Source: Paeniglutamicibacter cryotolerans (GTDB taxonomy: Bacteria; Actinomycetota; Actinomycetes; Actinomycetales; Micrococcaceae). Taken from it: 64,000 nucleotides of DNA. The first letter of the stretch is position 1. Every line of letters begins with the position of its first letter. Shown here piece by piece: positions 1 through 8,806 of this stretch. Made by a program: the position numbers and the translations under genes. Below the pieces are notes generated by a model. It did no database searches, was not told the origin of the DNA, and saw nothing but the letters and a program-made list of their open reading frames with translations. The stretch is from assembly GCF_014190875.1 (NCBI RefSeq), contig NZ_JACHVS010000001.1, positions 1,178,001-1,242,000 on the forward strand, written 5' to 3'.

Positions 1-2
1 GG

Positions 3-314
3 CTTCCGCTCGGGGTTCCCGTGGTGGCCATCCACGGGGACAACGACGGCGACGTGCCGCTGAGCGTGTCGGAATCCTACGCGCGGGCCGCGGCGGCCGC
101 GGGAGATCGGATCGAACTGCTGCGGATCTCCGGTGACCACTATGGCGTGATCACCGTGGGAAACGCCGCTTGGGAGCTTTGCGTTCGGGCGCTGGCCGGG
201 CTGGCGGCAGCCGGTGGTGTCGCAACGGACACTCCGGGCACCGGCGGAGGCGCGGCTGCGGACGGTATATTGGAGCATTGCCCTAAAAACAGAGGTGAGG
301 ACGGCTCGTGCTGA
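3..314 (+). CDS. Alpha/beta hydrolase, C-terminal part (5' end outside window)
   Basis: The reading frame is open from the window edge and gives 103 residues. It contains a conserved pattern seen at the end of alpha/beta hydrolases: an acidic loop (HGDNDGDVP, residues about 11-19) and a late GDHYGVI segment that would supply the catalytic histidine. The nucleophile elbow lies upstream of the window, so the substrate cannot be inferred. Its last 7 nt overlap the start of the downstream PfkB kinase, which suggests co-transcription. A TATATT -10-like hexamer at 266-271 inside its 3' end could add an internal promoter for the downstream genes. Confidence 0.7.
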   Translation, partial: LPLGVPVVAIHGDNDGDVPLSVSESYARAAAAAGDRIELLRISGDHYGVITVGNAAWELCVRALAGLAAAGGVATDTPGTGGGAAADGILEHCPKNRGEDGSC

Positions 315-1243
315 CAGTCATTGGTGAATCCCTGGTCGATGTCTTGTCCGGCGGCATGAGTGCGCCCGCCGCCTATGTGGGTGGAAGTCCCCTGAACGTC
401 GCCGTGGGACTGGCCCGGTTGGACCACCCGGTGACCTTCGTGGGCCGCTACGGGAAGGACGAATACGGCGCGATGATCCACGAGCACCTGCGCGCGAACT
501 CGGTGCTCGAGGTCCTGGCCCCTGATGACCATCCGACCAGCACCGCTCGCGGCGTGCTGGATCCGGCAGGAGCGGCAACCTACGAATTCGACCTCGTCTG
601 GGACCTGAGCGGCTTCCCGGAAGCCGGCTCGGCCGTGCTGGATGAGGCGCGACTGGTGCATACCGGGTCGATCGCCACCATGGTCGAGCCGGGAGCCGGT
701 ACCGTACTGGAGGCCGTCATGCGGTCCCGTCCGCACGCCACCATCTCGTTCGACCCCAACATCCGTCCCAGCTTCGTTTCCGACCATGCCGAGGCGGTGG
801 CCAAGGTGGAACAGTTCGTGCAGCTCAGCGACGTGGTGCGCGCGAGCGACAGCGACTTGGAATGGCTGTACCCGAGCCGTTCGGTGGAGGATACGGCAGC
901 GGCCTGGCTGCGGATGGGCCCGGCCATGGTCGTGGCCACCTACGGCAGCCGCGGCCCGTGGGGGATCACCGCCGCGGGCCCGACGCAGGTGGCCGCCCCC
1001 ATCGTCGATGTCGTCGATACCGTCGGTGCCGGCGACTCGTTCATGGCGGCCCTGCTCTCGGCCCTGGCCGACCGCGACCTGCTCGGTGCCGAGCACCGCG
1101 ACAAGCTGCGTGGATTGACCCTGGACCAGTTCACCGAGGTGCTCGACTATGCTGCGCGCGCAGCCGCCGTGACGGTCTCCCGCGCCGGCGCCAATCCCCC
1201 GGGGCGCCGCGAGATCTCCCAGCAGCACTCCGCCGCATCCTAG
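308..1243 (+). CDS. PfkB-family carbohydrate kinase (fructokinase-like)
   Basis: A 311-residue protein of the ribokinase/PfkB fold, expected to phosphorylate a sugar with ATP in the cytoplasm. The N-terminal substrate lid region (GESLVDVLSGG, then GGSPLNVAVGLARL) and the C-terminal PfkB signature DTVGAGDSFMAALL, with the catalytic Asp in GAGDS, are both present near residues 5-40 and 235-250. Length is normal for the family. The GTG start overlaps the upstream hydrolase stop and has a GAGG-type ribosome site a few bases upstream. The HAD gene follows with no gap. Fructokinase is the likeliest role, but sugar specificity cannot be read from sequence. Confidence 0.9.
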   Translation: MLTVIGESLVDVLSGGMSAPAAYVGGSPLNVAVGLARLDHPVTFVGRYGKDEYGAMIHEHLRANSVLEVLAPDDHPTSTARGVLDPAGAATYEFDLVWDLSGFPEAGSAVLDEARLVHTGSIATMVEPGAGTVLEAVMRSRPHATISFDPNIRPSFVSDHAEAVAKVEQFVQLSDVVRASDSDLEWLYPSRSVEDTAAAWLRMGPAMVVATYGSRGPWGITAAGPTQVAAPIVDVVDTVGAGDSFMAALLSALADRDLLGAEHRDKLRGLTLDQFTEVLDYAARAAAVTVSRAGANPPGRREISQQHSAAS

Positions 1244-2053
1244 ATGGCTCCCATGCGGATGATTGCCAGCGATCTCGACGGAACGATCATCAGGCCAGAC
1301 GGCACCATTTCCCCGCGGACCGTTGCGGCCTTCGAGGCGGCCCGCGCCTCGGGGATCCACATCGTGTTCGTCACCGGCCGTCCGTTCCGCTGGCTGGCAC
1401 CGGTCAGCGCGGCCTTCGGGCATCTGGGCACGGTGATCTGCTCCAACGGCGCCGTGGTGTATGACCTGGAGGCCGAGCGCCTGATCGAGGCGAAGACACT
1501 GCCCGCCGCCTCGCTGAGGGAGGTCAGGGACATCGTCTTGGAGTTCGAACCCGGGGCCCGGTTCGCCGCCGAAACCACGCGCGGAGTCCATCTGGAGCGT
1601 GGTTTCCTGGATCCGGCAGAGCGGAGCATAGTGAAGGAGCCGGAGCAGGGGATGCCCGACGTGGGCGTGCTGGCGTCCGAGGGAGTGGTGAAGTTCCTGG
1701 CCAAGTCCTGGCGGACCACCCCCGACGCGTTCATGGAGGAAGTGGCACCGCATATCTCGCACCTGGTCTCGGTGACACATTCTGCACCGAGCATAGCGCT
1801 GCTGGAGATGGCCCGCCGGGACGTGAACAAGTCGGTGGCGCTGGCCGGATACGCCGCCGAATTGGGCATTGGCGCGGCCGAGATCATGGCGTTCGGCGAC
1901 ATGCCCAATGACGTGGAAATGCTGGGCTGGGTGGGCCATGGATATGCGATGGCCTCCGGGCACCGGCTCGCGAAGGAAGCGGCACGGCACCTGGCCGGGC
2001 CGCTCGAGGACGATGGCGTGGCGTTGGCCATCGAGCAGATGCTCTGCCTGTAG
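1244..2053 (+). CDS. HAD-superfamily phosphatase, Cof-like
   Basis: 269 residues. HAD motif I is SDLDGTII with two Asp near residues 9-11, a TGRPFRWL motif II lies near residue 45, and the C-terminal FGDMPNDVEMLGWVGHG carries the motif IV acidic residues. The layout is that of the Cof/YbiV subfamily with a large C2 cap, which usually dephosphorylates sugar phosphates or phosphorylated cofactors. It begins immediately after the kinase stop codon, so both are probably translated from one mRNA. A further ATG lies three codons in (1253). The true substrate is unknown. Confidence 0.9.
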   Translation: MAPMRMIASDLDGTIIRPDGTISPRTVAAFEAARASGIHIVFVTGRPFRWLAPVSAAFGHLGTVICSNGAVVYDLEAERLIEAKTLPAASLREVRDIVLEFEPGARFAAETTRGVHLERGFLDPAERSIVKEPEQGMPDVGVLASEGVVKFLAKSWRTTPDAFMEEVAPHISHLVSVTHSAPSIALLEMARRDVNKSVALAGYAAELGIGAAEIMAFGDMPNDVEMLGWVGHGYAMASGHRLAKEAARHLAGPLEDDGVALAIEQMLCL

Positions 2054-2269
2054 GGACAGGGGAATCCACGTATCGGGGCGGTGGCGCATTCCCGCCGCGG
2101 AATGCGTGGGGCGCTGGAATTCCGCGGCCGCCACAGGGTCCAGCGGCCGCCGGCATTACCAAGGCAACTACCGGCGTCGGGCAATCTATTCCGTTTCTGG
2201 AATACTTCGGAGCTTCGGGGGACGGGACGCTGCGCAGGATTCTCGTTGCGGGACGGTAATATCCTGAGG
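2054..2269 (+). promoter_or_regulatory. Intergenic region with terminator-like hairpin, palindrome and -10 box
   Basis: Three signals are visible. A perfect 8-bp hairpin (CGCATTCC, 6-nt loop, GGAATGCG) at 2085-2106 probably ends the upstream HAD transcript. A perfect palindrome TATTCC-N6-GGAATA sits at 2187-2204. A TAATAT -10 hexamer at 2257-2262 lies 7 nt before the GTG of the glycerophosphodiesterase, which fits leaderless transcription. The palindrome is about 60 bp upstream of that promoter and could be an operator (inference). Confidence 0.55.
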
Positions 2270-3085
2270 GTGATCACCCCCCGAGTCGGCACGGCCCCGT
2301 ACCTGAAAAACACCTCCACAGGACAGCTGTCCGGCTGGCCGCTGGCCTTCGCCCACCGTGGGTTCTCCCCGTCCGGCGCCGAAAACACCATGGCGGCCTT
2401 TGCGGCCGCCGTTGAACTGGGATTCGGCTACCTGGAGACCGACGTGCGGACCTCTGCCGACGGAGTGCTGGTGGTTTTCCACGACGAAACGGTGGACCGG
2501 GTGACCGACGGCACCGGGAAGGTCTCGGACCTTTCGCTCGAGCAGCTGCGCACGCTGCGGGTGGCCGGCCGTGAACAGATTCCCACGTTCGATGAGCTGC
2601 TCTCGGCCTGGCCTGATATCAGACTAAATGTGGATGCCAAGGACGAATGCTCCGCCACGTTGCTGGCGCGGGCCATCGAACGCCACGGGGCCCATGACCG
2701 GGTGCTGGTTGCGTCCTTCGACGAGGCGCGTAGCCGGTTCGCGCTGGCGGCAATGGGCCGTCCGGTGGCCTGGAGCTCGGGCAGCGCCACGGCCGCGTTG
2801 GCCGTGGCGCTCGGGGCGCTGGGCCTGCACCGCCTCATCCGCTCCCGGCTCTCGCGGACGACGGCGCTGCAGGTGCCGGTGCGCCAGGGCCCGTTCAGGG
2901 TCATCACCCCCGGTTTCATCCGGCGGGCCCATGCGGCGGGGGTGCAGGTGCACGCCTGGGTCATCGATGACCAGCAACAGATGCGTGAGCTGCTCGAGAT
3001 GGGCGTCGACGGGCTGATGAGCGATCGGGCGGACCTTCTTGCCGCCGTCATGGCCGAACGCGGCACCTGGCCGCAACGGAACTAG
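2270..3085 (+). CDS. Glycerophosphodiester phosphodiesterase
   Basis: 271 residues with the GDPD catalytic pattern: AHRGFSPSGAENTM (His-Arg and Glu-Asn), then ETDVRTSADGVLVVFHDE with the metal-binding Glu/Asp and second catalytic His. The enzyme hydrolyses deacylated phospholipids to glycerol-3-phosphate and an alcohol. I chose the GTG at 2270 because TAATAT ends 7 nt before it; the frame stays open upstream to 2081, but that part (rich in Arg, no homology-like pattern) looks untranslated. No signal peptide is evident, so it is probably cytoplasmic. Its stop overlaps the stop of the convergent gene in a shared CTAG. Confidence 0.88.
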   Translation: MITPRVGTAPYLKNTSTGQLSGWPLAFAHRGFSPSGAENTMAAFAAAVELGFGYLETDVRTSADGVLVVFHDETVDRVTDGTGKVSDLSLEQLRTLRVAGREQIPTFDELLSAWPDIRLNVDAKDECSATLLARAIERHGAHDRVLVASFDEARSRFALAAMGRPVAWSSGSATAALAVALGALGLHRLIRSRLSRTTALQVPVRQGPFRVITPGFIRRAHAAGVQVHAWVIDDQQQMRELLEMGVDGLMSDRADLLAAVMAERGTWPQRN

Positions 3086-4077
3086 CCGAAAGCCCCGCCA
3101 GCCAGCTTCGAGAGCGGCTCCAGCGCCATCGGAGCGAAGCGGAGCAGGTCGGATTCGGGGGCGTCGGCCAGCAGCCGCATCCAGGTGGCGTGGCGGTGCA
3201 GCGGTTCGACCACCAGCGCCGCCTCGAGCAGCGGGTAGAGCTCGTCGGGAGTCCCGAAGTCGGCCCACTGTCCGAGGTAGGCCCCGATCACCCGCATGAT
3301 CCGCGGATCGTCGGCATCGGTGTTCCATCCGGTGGCCAGCCGCTGCAGCGGGTGGGCCAGCGAGGCGAACGGGTGGCCCCAGCTGGCATCGCCGAGGTTC
3401 AGGATGCGCAGCATCGCATCCCCGCTGCCGGGCAGGAACGCGCGGCTCCTATCGAACGATCCGTGATCCAGGCTCAACGGCACCGGACCGGCGGCCAACA
3501 GCTCGCAGGCCCGCCGGAACCCCGTGGATTCGCGCAACAGCGCCTCGGCGTCGTTCGCGGGGATCCCCAGCGGGTGCCCGGGGGGCAGTGAAGCGTGGAG
3601 CATGAGCTGGTTTTCGAGGTCATCGGCCAGCCACTGCGGATCGAGGTGCTGGATGCCCGCATCGAAGAGGAGCTCGCCGGAGTCCAGCAGCCCGATCTGC
3701 AGCAGCGCCAGCTCGGCCAGGAGCCGCTCCCAGATCTCGTCGGTGACCTCGACCCGGTCGAACGTGGTGCCGTAATCGGGGCTGAGCATCCACCCGCGCT
3801 CCGGTTCGATGGCCAGCGGCATCACCAGCCGGTCGGGGAGCACAGTGGCCGCTGCCGCCGTGATGGATGCCTCGGCTACCTGCCCGGGGGACAGGGCCTT
3901 GAGGAAGATCAGCCCATGGTCGGTGGCCGCGGTGAAGTGCGCGGCGCGGAAACCGATCCCGGCCGGCTGGAGCGGACCGGTCCGCTGCAGTGAGTAAGCA
4001 GCGCAGGCCAGATCGACCCACGCCTCGGCGTCGGGGCGCCATTCCTCGCTATCCCAGTGCATGTTCCATTCGGCCAC
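3082..4077 (-). CDS. Aminoglycoside-phosphotransferase-fold protein, catalytic residues lost (pseudokinase)
   Basis: 331 residues resembling actinobacterial APH/choline-kinase-fold proteins. The C-terminal lobe aligns by eye with the family pattern HGD-x4-N followed by DWGDAS-x-HPFASL. Here the first motif reads LDHGSFDRSRAFL (catalytic Asp replaced by Ser, Asn absent) and the second LNLGDASWGHPFASL (metal-binding Asp replaced by Asn). The frame is intact and uninterrupted, so this looks like a preserved but probably non-catalytic protein. The GTG start lies exactly 6 nt after TAGGAT (4084-4089 on this strand), a leaderless arrangement. Family placement is by pattern; the loss of activity is inferred. 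Confidence 0.75.
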   Translation of the reverse strand: MAEWNMHWDSEEWRPDAEAWVDLACAAYSLQRTGPLQPAGIGFRAAHFTAATDHGLIFLKALSPGQVAEASITAAAATVLPDRLVMPLAIEPERGWMLSPDYGTTFDRVEVTDEIWERLLAELALLQIGLLDSGELLFDAGIQHLDPQWLADDLENQLMLHASLPPGHPLGIPANDAEALLRESTGFRRACELLAAGPVPLSLDHGSFDRSRAFLPGSGDAMLRILNLGDASWGHPFASLAHPLQRLATGWNTDADDPRIMRVIGAYLGQWADFGTPDELYPLLEAALVVEPLHRHATWMRLLADAPESDLLRFAPMALEPLSKLAGGAFG

Positions 4078-4109
4078 CTTCCCATCCTATCGACCCTGTC
4101 CCCCAAGAC

Positions 4110-4154
4110 GGTGGCCGGAACCCGGACCTGAACGGGGGACGGGTGCCGGCCACC
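4110..4154 (-). terminator. Terminator hairpin after uracil permease
   Basis: GGTGGCCGGAACCC (4110-4123) pairs with GGGTGCCGGCCACC (4141-4154) with one mismatch. It lies 19 bp beyond the permease stop, between that gene and the next gene's promoter, and has no U-tract, as is common in actinobacteria. Confidence 0.6.
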
Positions 4155-4172
4155 TGGCGGGGCTTGGTCGGA

Positions 4173-5498
4173 TCAGCCCAGCTTGCTGGGCGTGGTGCCC
4201 TGGTCCGTATCGGATGCAACCGGTTCGGTGCCGCGGGCCCGGGCGATGGAACGCATCAGGTGGTAGACCACCAGCGTGGCTGCCGTGCCCAAGGCAATGC
4301 CGCCGAACTGCACCTGGCCGATGGCAAGCACATTATCGCCGTAGAGCGCGATGGCGATAATCAGGCCGGTTCCGGCGGTCATCAGGTTGATCGGGTTGGC
4401 GAAGTCGACCTTGTTCTGCACCCAGAGCCGGGCGCCGACGATGGCGATCATGCCGTAGAGCACTATGCCGGCGCCACCGGCAACGCCCTCGGGAATCGTG
4501 TTGATCAGCACGCCGAACTTCGGGAAGAACGCCAGGGCGATGGCCACGGCGCCGGCGATCCAGTAGGCGGCGGTCGAGTAGACCCGCGAGGCGGCCATGA
4601 CGCCGATGTTCTCGGCGTAGGTGGTGGTTCCGGATCCGCCGCCCATGCCGGCGATCATCGTTGCGGCCCCGTCGGCCATCAGCGCGCGGCCGTTGACATC
4701 GTCGAGTTCCTTGCCGGTCATCAGCGAGACCGTCTTCACGTGTCCGACGTTCTCGGCGATCAGCACGAAGACCACGGGAAGGAACAGGGCGAGCGTGTCC
4801 ACGTGGAAGGTGGGTGTTGCGAAGTCCGGCAGGCCGATCCAGGCCGCACTGCCGATCTTGGAGAAGTCGACTTGGCCCTGGGCCCAGGCGGCCAGGTAGC
4901 CCACGATGATGCCCAGCAGGATGGAGAGACGTCCCAGCATGCCGCGGAACAGCACTGTGGTGATGATGATCGCCAGCACCGTGGTGAAGGTGGTTAGCGG
5001 GAAATCGACGATCTTCGAGGTGGTGGAGGTCGCCAGGTTCAACCCGATCAGCGCGACGATGGTGCCCATGACCACCGGTGGCATCAGCGCGTGGATCCAC
5101 GCAGTGCCCGCCTTCTGCACGATCAGGCCGACAATGAACAGAGCGGCACCGGCGATCACGATGCCGCCGAGTGCGCCACCCATGCCGTGGGTGGCCATCG
5201 CCCCGGTGACCGGGGCGATGAAGGCGAAGGAGGAGCCCAGATAGCTGGGGATCCGGCCGGCGGTAATGATCAGGAAGAGCAGCGTTCCAATGCCGGTGAA
5301 GAGCAGCGTGGTGGTGACGGGGAACCCGGTGATGGTGGGGACCAGGACCGTGGCACCGAACATGGCCATGACGTGCTGGACGCCGACGCCGATGGTCTGT
5401 GGCCAAGCCAACCGCTCATCGGGGGCCACCACCGTTCCAGGACGGATTGTGGTGCCATCCCCGTGGAGGGACCAGCCAATGCCTAAACGGTTGCTCAT
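4173..5498 (-). CDS. Uracil/xanthine permease, NCS2 family
   Basis: 441 residues, strongly hydrophobic, with about 14 predicted membrane segments. NCS2 hallmarks are GVQHVMAMFGATVLVP near residue 40, AENVGHVKTVSLMTG with the conserved Glu and His in the middle, and TTTYAENIGVMAASRVYS carrying the second conserved Glu. These match UraA-type uracil:proton symporters more than the purine branch. I chose the ATG at 5498 because it has an AAAGG ribosome site; an upstream in-frame start at 5591 would add 31 unlikely residues. It is a single gene between the phosphotransferase and the thiamine operon. Confidence 0.9.
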   Translation of the reverse strand: MSNRLGIGWSLHGDGTTIRPGTVVAPDERLAWPQTIGVGVQHVMAMFGATVLVPTITGFPVTTTLLFTGIGTLLFLIITAGRIPSYLGSSFAFIAPVTGAMATHGMGGALGGIVIAGAALFIVGLIVQKAGTAWIHALMPPVVMGTIVALIGLNLATSTTSKIVDFPLTTFTTVLAIIITTVLFRGMLGRLSILLGIIVGYLAAWAQGQVDFSKIGSAAWIGLPDFATPTFHVDTLALFLPVVFVLIAENVGHVKTVSLMTGKELDDVNGRALMADGAATMIAGMGGGSGTTTYAENIGVMAASRVYSTAAYWIAGAVAIALAFFPKFGVLINTIPEGVAGGAGIVLYGMIAIVGARLWVQNKVDFANPINLMTAGTGLIIAIALYGDNVLAIGQVQFGGIALGTAATLVVYHLMRSIARARGTEPVASDTDQGTTPSKLG

Positions 5499-5614
5499 GA
5501 GGGCCTTTCGGAACGGGATGCGGGGGAGTCCGGGCCCCAGCTGCCCTGCGGACGCTGGGAACCCGTTTGGCATCCTATCCCGCGGGTGCAAGTCCCCGCT
5601 GGCAGAAGCCGACC

Positions 5615-5644
5615 CCTTCCGGAAGCTGGTGCGCTCCCGGAAGG
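5615..5644 (-). terminator. Candidate terminator of the thi operon
   Basis: CCTTCCGG (5615-5622) is complementary to CCGGAAGG (5637-5644), a perfect 8-bp stem 18 bp past the thiD-tenA stop. Confidence 0.5.
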
Positions 5645-5661
5645 AACCGACGCGCCACGGG

Positions 5662-7149
5662 TCAGCGCGAGTCGGCCACCGCTTCCCCGGGAATCAGGGC
5701 ATCGGCACGCGTCTGGGCGAAGAAGCGCAGCTCGTGCACGCCCGAGGCCTCGAAGGCCGTCCACATCCCGCGCGCAAGTTCCTCGTCGGCCTTGGCCAAC
5801 AGGTCATCGACGATTTCGATGGCCCGCGCGGTGGATGCATCGAACTGTTCCGAGGCATAGGTGGACAGCCAGTCCGCGTAGGGATGTCCGGGGTGGTTGG
5901 CGGCCGCCAGCCGGACCCCCACATCCTGGTAGATCCAGAAACACGGCAGCAGCGCGGCAGCCAGCACCGCGTACCCGGTGCCGCTGGCGAGCAGATGGTT
6001 CAGGTAGGCGGTGGTGGTCCCGCTGGGTTCCGGCACCTCATCCCCGAGCCTGCCGCGGTGCAGCAGCAGTTCATCCTCCAGGCATTCGCTGGCTGAGGCC
6101 GCCCAGAAGCGCTGCTCGGCCACCGTCGGAGCCAGTTCGCTGGCCCGCGACAGGGCCTGTGCGTAGGTGCGCAGATAGAGCGCGTCCTGTCCCAGATAGT
6201 CCTCGAAGTCGGCCCGGTCCAGCTCGCCGGAGCTCAACTGCCGGATAAAGGCCAACCGGTCTATCGCCTCCCTAATCGCTGAGATCCGTTCCCACCAGGC
6301 TGCCGTGGTCTGGCGACGGCCGGGGAGCCGGTTCCCGGCCCAGAGCCAGGCGAAATGGTTGACCGGGCCGTGGCCGGTGCCGACGGCCAGCTCGTCGGCG
6401 GCCGAAATCGACCCGGTCAGCCAGGCCTTCGCGGAGCGCAGAGCCTCCGCCCAGTCCCCGCTGCGGGCGTGGAGCGTGGCCAGGGCGGAGGACAGCGAAC
6501 ACCCCGTCCCGTGGGTATTGCCGGTGGCGATCCGTGATCCGGTCAGCTGGAGGAGCACGCCGTCTGCATCCACGAGCGCATCGGGGCAATCCCCGCCTTC
6601 GAGGTGTCCGCCCTTGGCCAGCACCAGCACCCCGTGGGCAGCTGCCACTGAACGGGCCTGGTCGATGGCCGTGGCCCAGTCCACCGCGGGGTGGGCATCA
6701 CAGAGCACGGCGAGCTCGGGGATGTTCGGGGTGATCACGTCGGCCAGTGGCAGCAGCCGGCGCAGTGCCGCGTCGGCGTCGGCGGAAAGCAGCCGGTCCC
6801 CGCTGGTGGCTATCATGACCGGATCGAGCACTACGGCGGGCCGTGGGCCAGGACGTGGTTCGCGCAGGAACGCGGCCACAGCATCGATGTTCGGGGCGGA
6901 GCCGAGCATCCCGATCTTGATCGCGTCGATGCGCACGTCAGCGGCGACGGCCGCCAACTGCTCAACCAGGAAGGCGGCGGGCGGCACGTGCACAGCGCGC
7001 ACGCCGTGGGTGTTCTGGGCCGTCAGGGCGGTGATCACACTCATCCCGTAGCCGCCGCACGCGGCAATGGATTTCAGGTCGGCCTGGATGCCGGCACCGC
7101 CGGAGGGGTCGGAGCCGGCAATGGACAGGATGTTGGGGATGGAATTCAT
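5662..7149 (-). CDS. thiD: ThiD-TenA fusion: HMP/HMP-P kinase with thiaminase II-like domain
   Basis: 495 residues with two domains. Residues about 1-265 are ThiD: NILSIAGSDPSGGAGIQADL at the start, TALTAQNTHGV, and the anion-hole motif GTGCSLSSALA. It phosphorylates hydroxymethylpyrimidine twice for thiamine synthesis. Residues about 285-495 are TenA: the conserved Cys in LLPCFWIYQDVG and a late Glu in ASGVHELRFFAQ; TenA salvages aminopyrimidine from degraded thiamine. The ATG at 7149 overlaps the thiE stop by 4 nt; an in-frame start 7 codons earlier is less likely. The fusion couples salvage and phosphorylation of the same pyrimidine. Confidence 0.93.
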   Translation of the reverse strand: MNSIPNILSIAGSDPSGGAGIQADLKSIAACGGYGMSVITALTAQNTHGVRAVHVPPAAFLVEQLAAVAADVRIDAIKIGMLGSAPNIDAVAAFLREPRPGPRPAVVLDPVMIATSGDRLLSADADAALRRLLPLADVITPNIPELAVLCDAHPAVDWATAIDQARSVAAAHGVLVLAKGGHLEGGDCPDALVDADGVLLQLTGSRIATGNTHGTGCSLSSALATLHARSGDWAEALRSAKAWLTGSISAADELAVGTGHGPVNHFAWLWAGNRLPGRRQTTAAWWERISAIREAIDRLAFIRQLSSGELDRADFEDYLGQDALYLRTYAQALSRASELAPTVAEQRFWAASASECLEDELLLHRGRLGDEVPEPSGTTTAYLNHLLASGTGYAVLAAALLPCFWIYQDVGVRLAAANHPGHPYADWLSTYASEQFDASTARAIEIVDDLLAKADEELARGMWTAFEASGVHELRFFAQTRADALIPGEAVADSR

Positions 7150-7802
7150 GCCCGGATCCCCGCTTCCCATTCGGCTATCAGCTCAGCAATGGCGCCCCGC
7201 GGGTCATCGGCGGCGCAGATGGCCCGGACCACCGCCATGCCGTTGGTCCCCGCGGCAATGAGCTGTGTGGCGTCCCCCGTGCCGATGCCGCCGATCGCCA
7301 CTGTGGGCAGCGTGCACCGGGCGGTCGCCGCTGCCAGTCCGTCGAACCCGAGCGGTTGCGGGTGGTCCGGTTTGGTCGGTGTGGCGCGCACGGCGCCGAT
7401 GCCCAGGTAGTCGATGGTCCCGGCGGGAAGCGCATGCGCTGCGTCGAGTTCCTCCGGTGTGGAGGCGCTGAGTCCCAGCACGGAGTCGGGGCCGATCATG
7501 GCCCGCACCAGCGCAGGCGGCAGGTCCGATTGGCCGATGTGCACGCCGTGGACCTGTGCCCCGGCGGCGCGCGCGGCGAGGAACACGTCCACGCGGTCGT
7601 TGACCAGGATGCGGGCTCGGCCGGACGCGGCCCGTGCCGCGGTCAGCACTTCGTCGAGGAACGACCCCGCTGCCATGTCCTTGCAGCGCAACTGGATGGT
7701 TTGGGCCCCGCCGGCCACCGCTGCGGCGACGATCTCAGTCAATGGACGGCCCGCCGTGCTGGCGGAGTCGGCTACCAGGTAGATGCCGATGTCCCGGTTC
7801 AT
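7146..7802 (-). CDS. thiE: Thiamine-phosphate synthase
   Basis: 218 residues, a TIM-barrel enzyme joining HMP-pyrophosphate and thiazole phosphate into thiamine phosphate. Typical segments are visible: QLRCKDM (pyrophosphate site), [50 protein letters not shown] and [17 protein letters not shown]. It overlaps thiM upstream and thiD-tenA downstream by 4 nt each, so all three are translationally coupled under the TPP riboswitch. Length is normal. Confidence 0.95.
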   Translation of the reverse strand: MNRDIGIYLVADSASTAGRPLTEIVAAAVAGGAQTIQLRCKDMAAGSFLDEVLTAARAASGRARILVNDRVDVFLAARAAGAQVHGVHIGQSDLPPALVRAMIGPDSVLGLSASTPEELDAAHALPAGTIDYLGIGAVRATPTKPDHPQPLGFDGLAAATARCTLPTVAIGGIGTGDATQLIAAGTNGMAVVRAICAADDPRGAIAELIAEWEAGIRA

Positions 7803-8617
7803 GCGATGACCGCCTTTTCCGCCAGCTCCGCCGGGGTAATGGCCGCCAGTTCGTCGATGAAATGCATGGCGAACGAGCCGGGTCCGGCACCGAGGGCGGC
7901 CGCGCGTTCGGAGGCCAGTGAGTAGTAGGCGTGGGCTGCCACGGTTGCCGCGAGCAGGTCGGGGGACTCAGCGGCGAAAGCGGCGCACACTGCGCCGAGC
8001 GAACAGCCGCCGCCGGTGACCCGGGTGAGCAGTTCGTTTCCGCCGTGCACCAGCACGGACCGCGTTCCGTCGGTGATGAGGTCTATCGGTCCTGAAACGG
8101 CGACGACGGCCCCGGTGCGCCGGGCCAGCTCCAGCGCGGCGTCGCGGGCCGATTCAACACCGTGGGTGGCATCCACGCCGCGGCCTCCGCCGCCATTGCC
8201 GGAGAGCGCGATGATTTCCGAGGCGTTGCCGCGGATCACCGCGGGGCAGAGGTCAAGCAAACGGCGGGCCAGTTCGGTGCGGACCGGAAGCGCACCGACG
8301 GCCACCGGATCCAGGACCCAGGGCGTTGCGTGGACGCCGGCCGCCGTAGCGGCCAACACCATGCCCTCGCGCTGTTCGGCATAGGGGGTGCCCAGATTGA
8401 CCAGTACCCCCGAGGCGATGGCGGCGAATTCGGTTGCCTCGCCGGGCAGGTCGACCATGGCCGGGGCCGCCCCGATGGACAGCAGGATATTGGCGGTGAA
8501 GTTGGCGACGACGGTATTGGTCAGGCATTGGATCAAGGGGGTCTTGGAACGCACCGATTCGAGGGCGTTCGCCAGGTGGACAGGGTGGACATGTGGTGAA
8601 GGCGCAATGGAAACCAT
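7799..8617 (-). CDS. thiM: Hydroxyethylthiazole kinase
   Basis: 272 residues. ThiM features are [20 protein letters not shown] near residue 30, [19 protein letters not shown], and the [13 protein letters not shown] anion hole with catalytic Cys-region near residue 200. It phosphorylates the thiazole moiety for salvage. The ATG at 8617 is preferred because GGAGGG lies 9 nt upstream; the ATG at 8626 directly abuts that Shine-Dalgarno. First gene of the thi operon; the ribosome site is part of the riboswitch 3' side, which fits control of translation initiation. Confidence 0.94.
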   Translation of the reverse strand: MVSIAPSPHVHPVHLANALESVRSKTPLIQCLTNTVVANFTANILLSIGAAPAMVDLPGEATEFAAIASGVLVNLGTPYAEQREGMVLAATAAGVHATPWVLDPVAVGALPVRTELARRLLDLCPAVIRGNASEIIALSGNGGGGRGVDATHGVESARDAALELARRTGAVVAVSGPIDLITDGTRSVLVHGGNELLTRVTGGGCSLGAVCAAFAAESPDLLAATVAAHAYYSLASERAAALGAGPGSFAMHFIDELAAITPAELAEKAVIA

Positions 8618-8619
8618 GG

Positions 8620-8706
8620 GCGACATCCCTCCGCTAGTGCTAACTAGATCAGGTGCGACGGGTCTTATCTCAGTCCGGCCGCTGGCCGGACACCCCGTGT
8701 CACTGC
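8620..8706 (-). promoter_or_regulatory. TPP riboswitch (THI element) controlling thiM-thiE-thiD/tenA
   Basis: Read on the minus strand, the conserved blocks of the THI box occur in order: ACACGGGGTG, CTGAGATAAGACCC, ACCTGATCTAGTTAGCAC and AGCGGAGGGATG. The variable P3 arm is GGCCAGCGGCC. The last block contains the Shine-Dalgarno GGAGGG of thiM, so TPP binding would mask it (translational control, inferred from this overlap). Coordinates are approximate at the ends. Confidence 0.93.
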
Positions 8707-8806
8707 CTGTGAGCTTACTCCGATTCGGAAGGGCCGGGGCAACTCCGGCGCGGATATTGCGTGCCCACGGCCCGTGCCGGCGCGCGCGGGGGACTACGCT
8801 CGGAAC

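Noticed and set aside
140..2134. Long minus-strand frame of 664 codons opposite the PfkB and HAD genes
   Set aside because: Arg/His/Gly-rich translation without motifs; it is the antisense shadow of two well-supported plus-strand genes.
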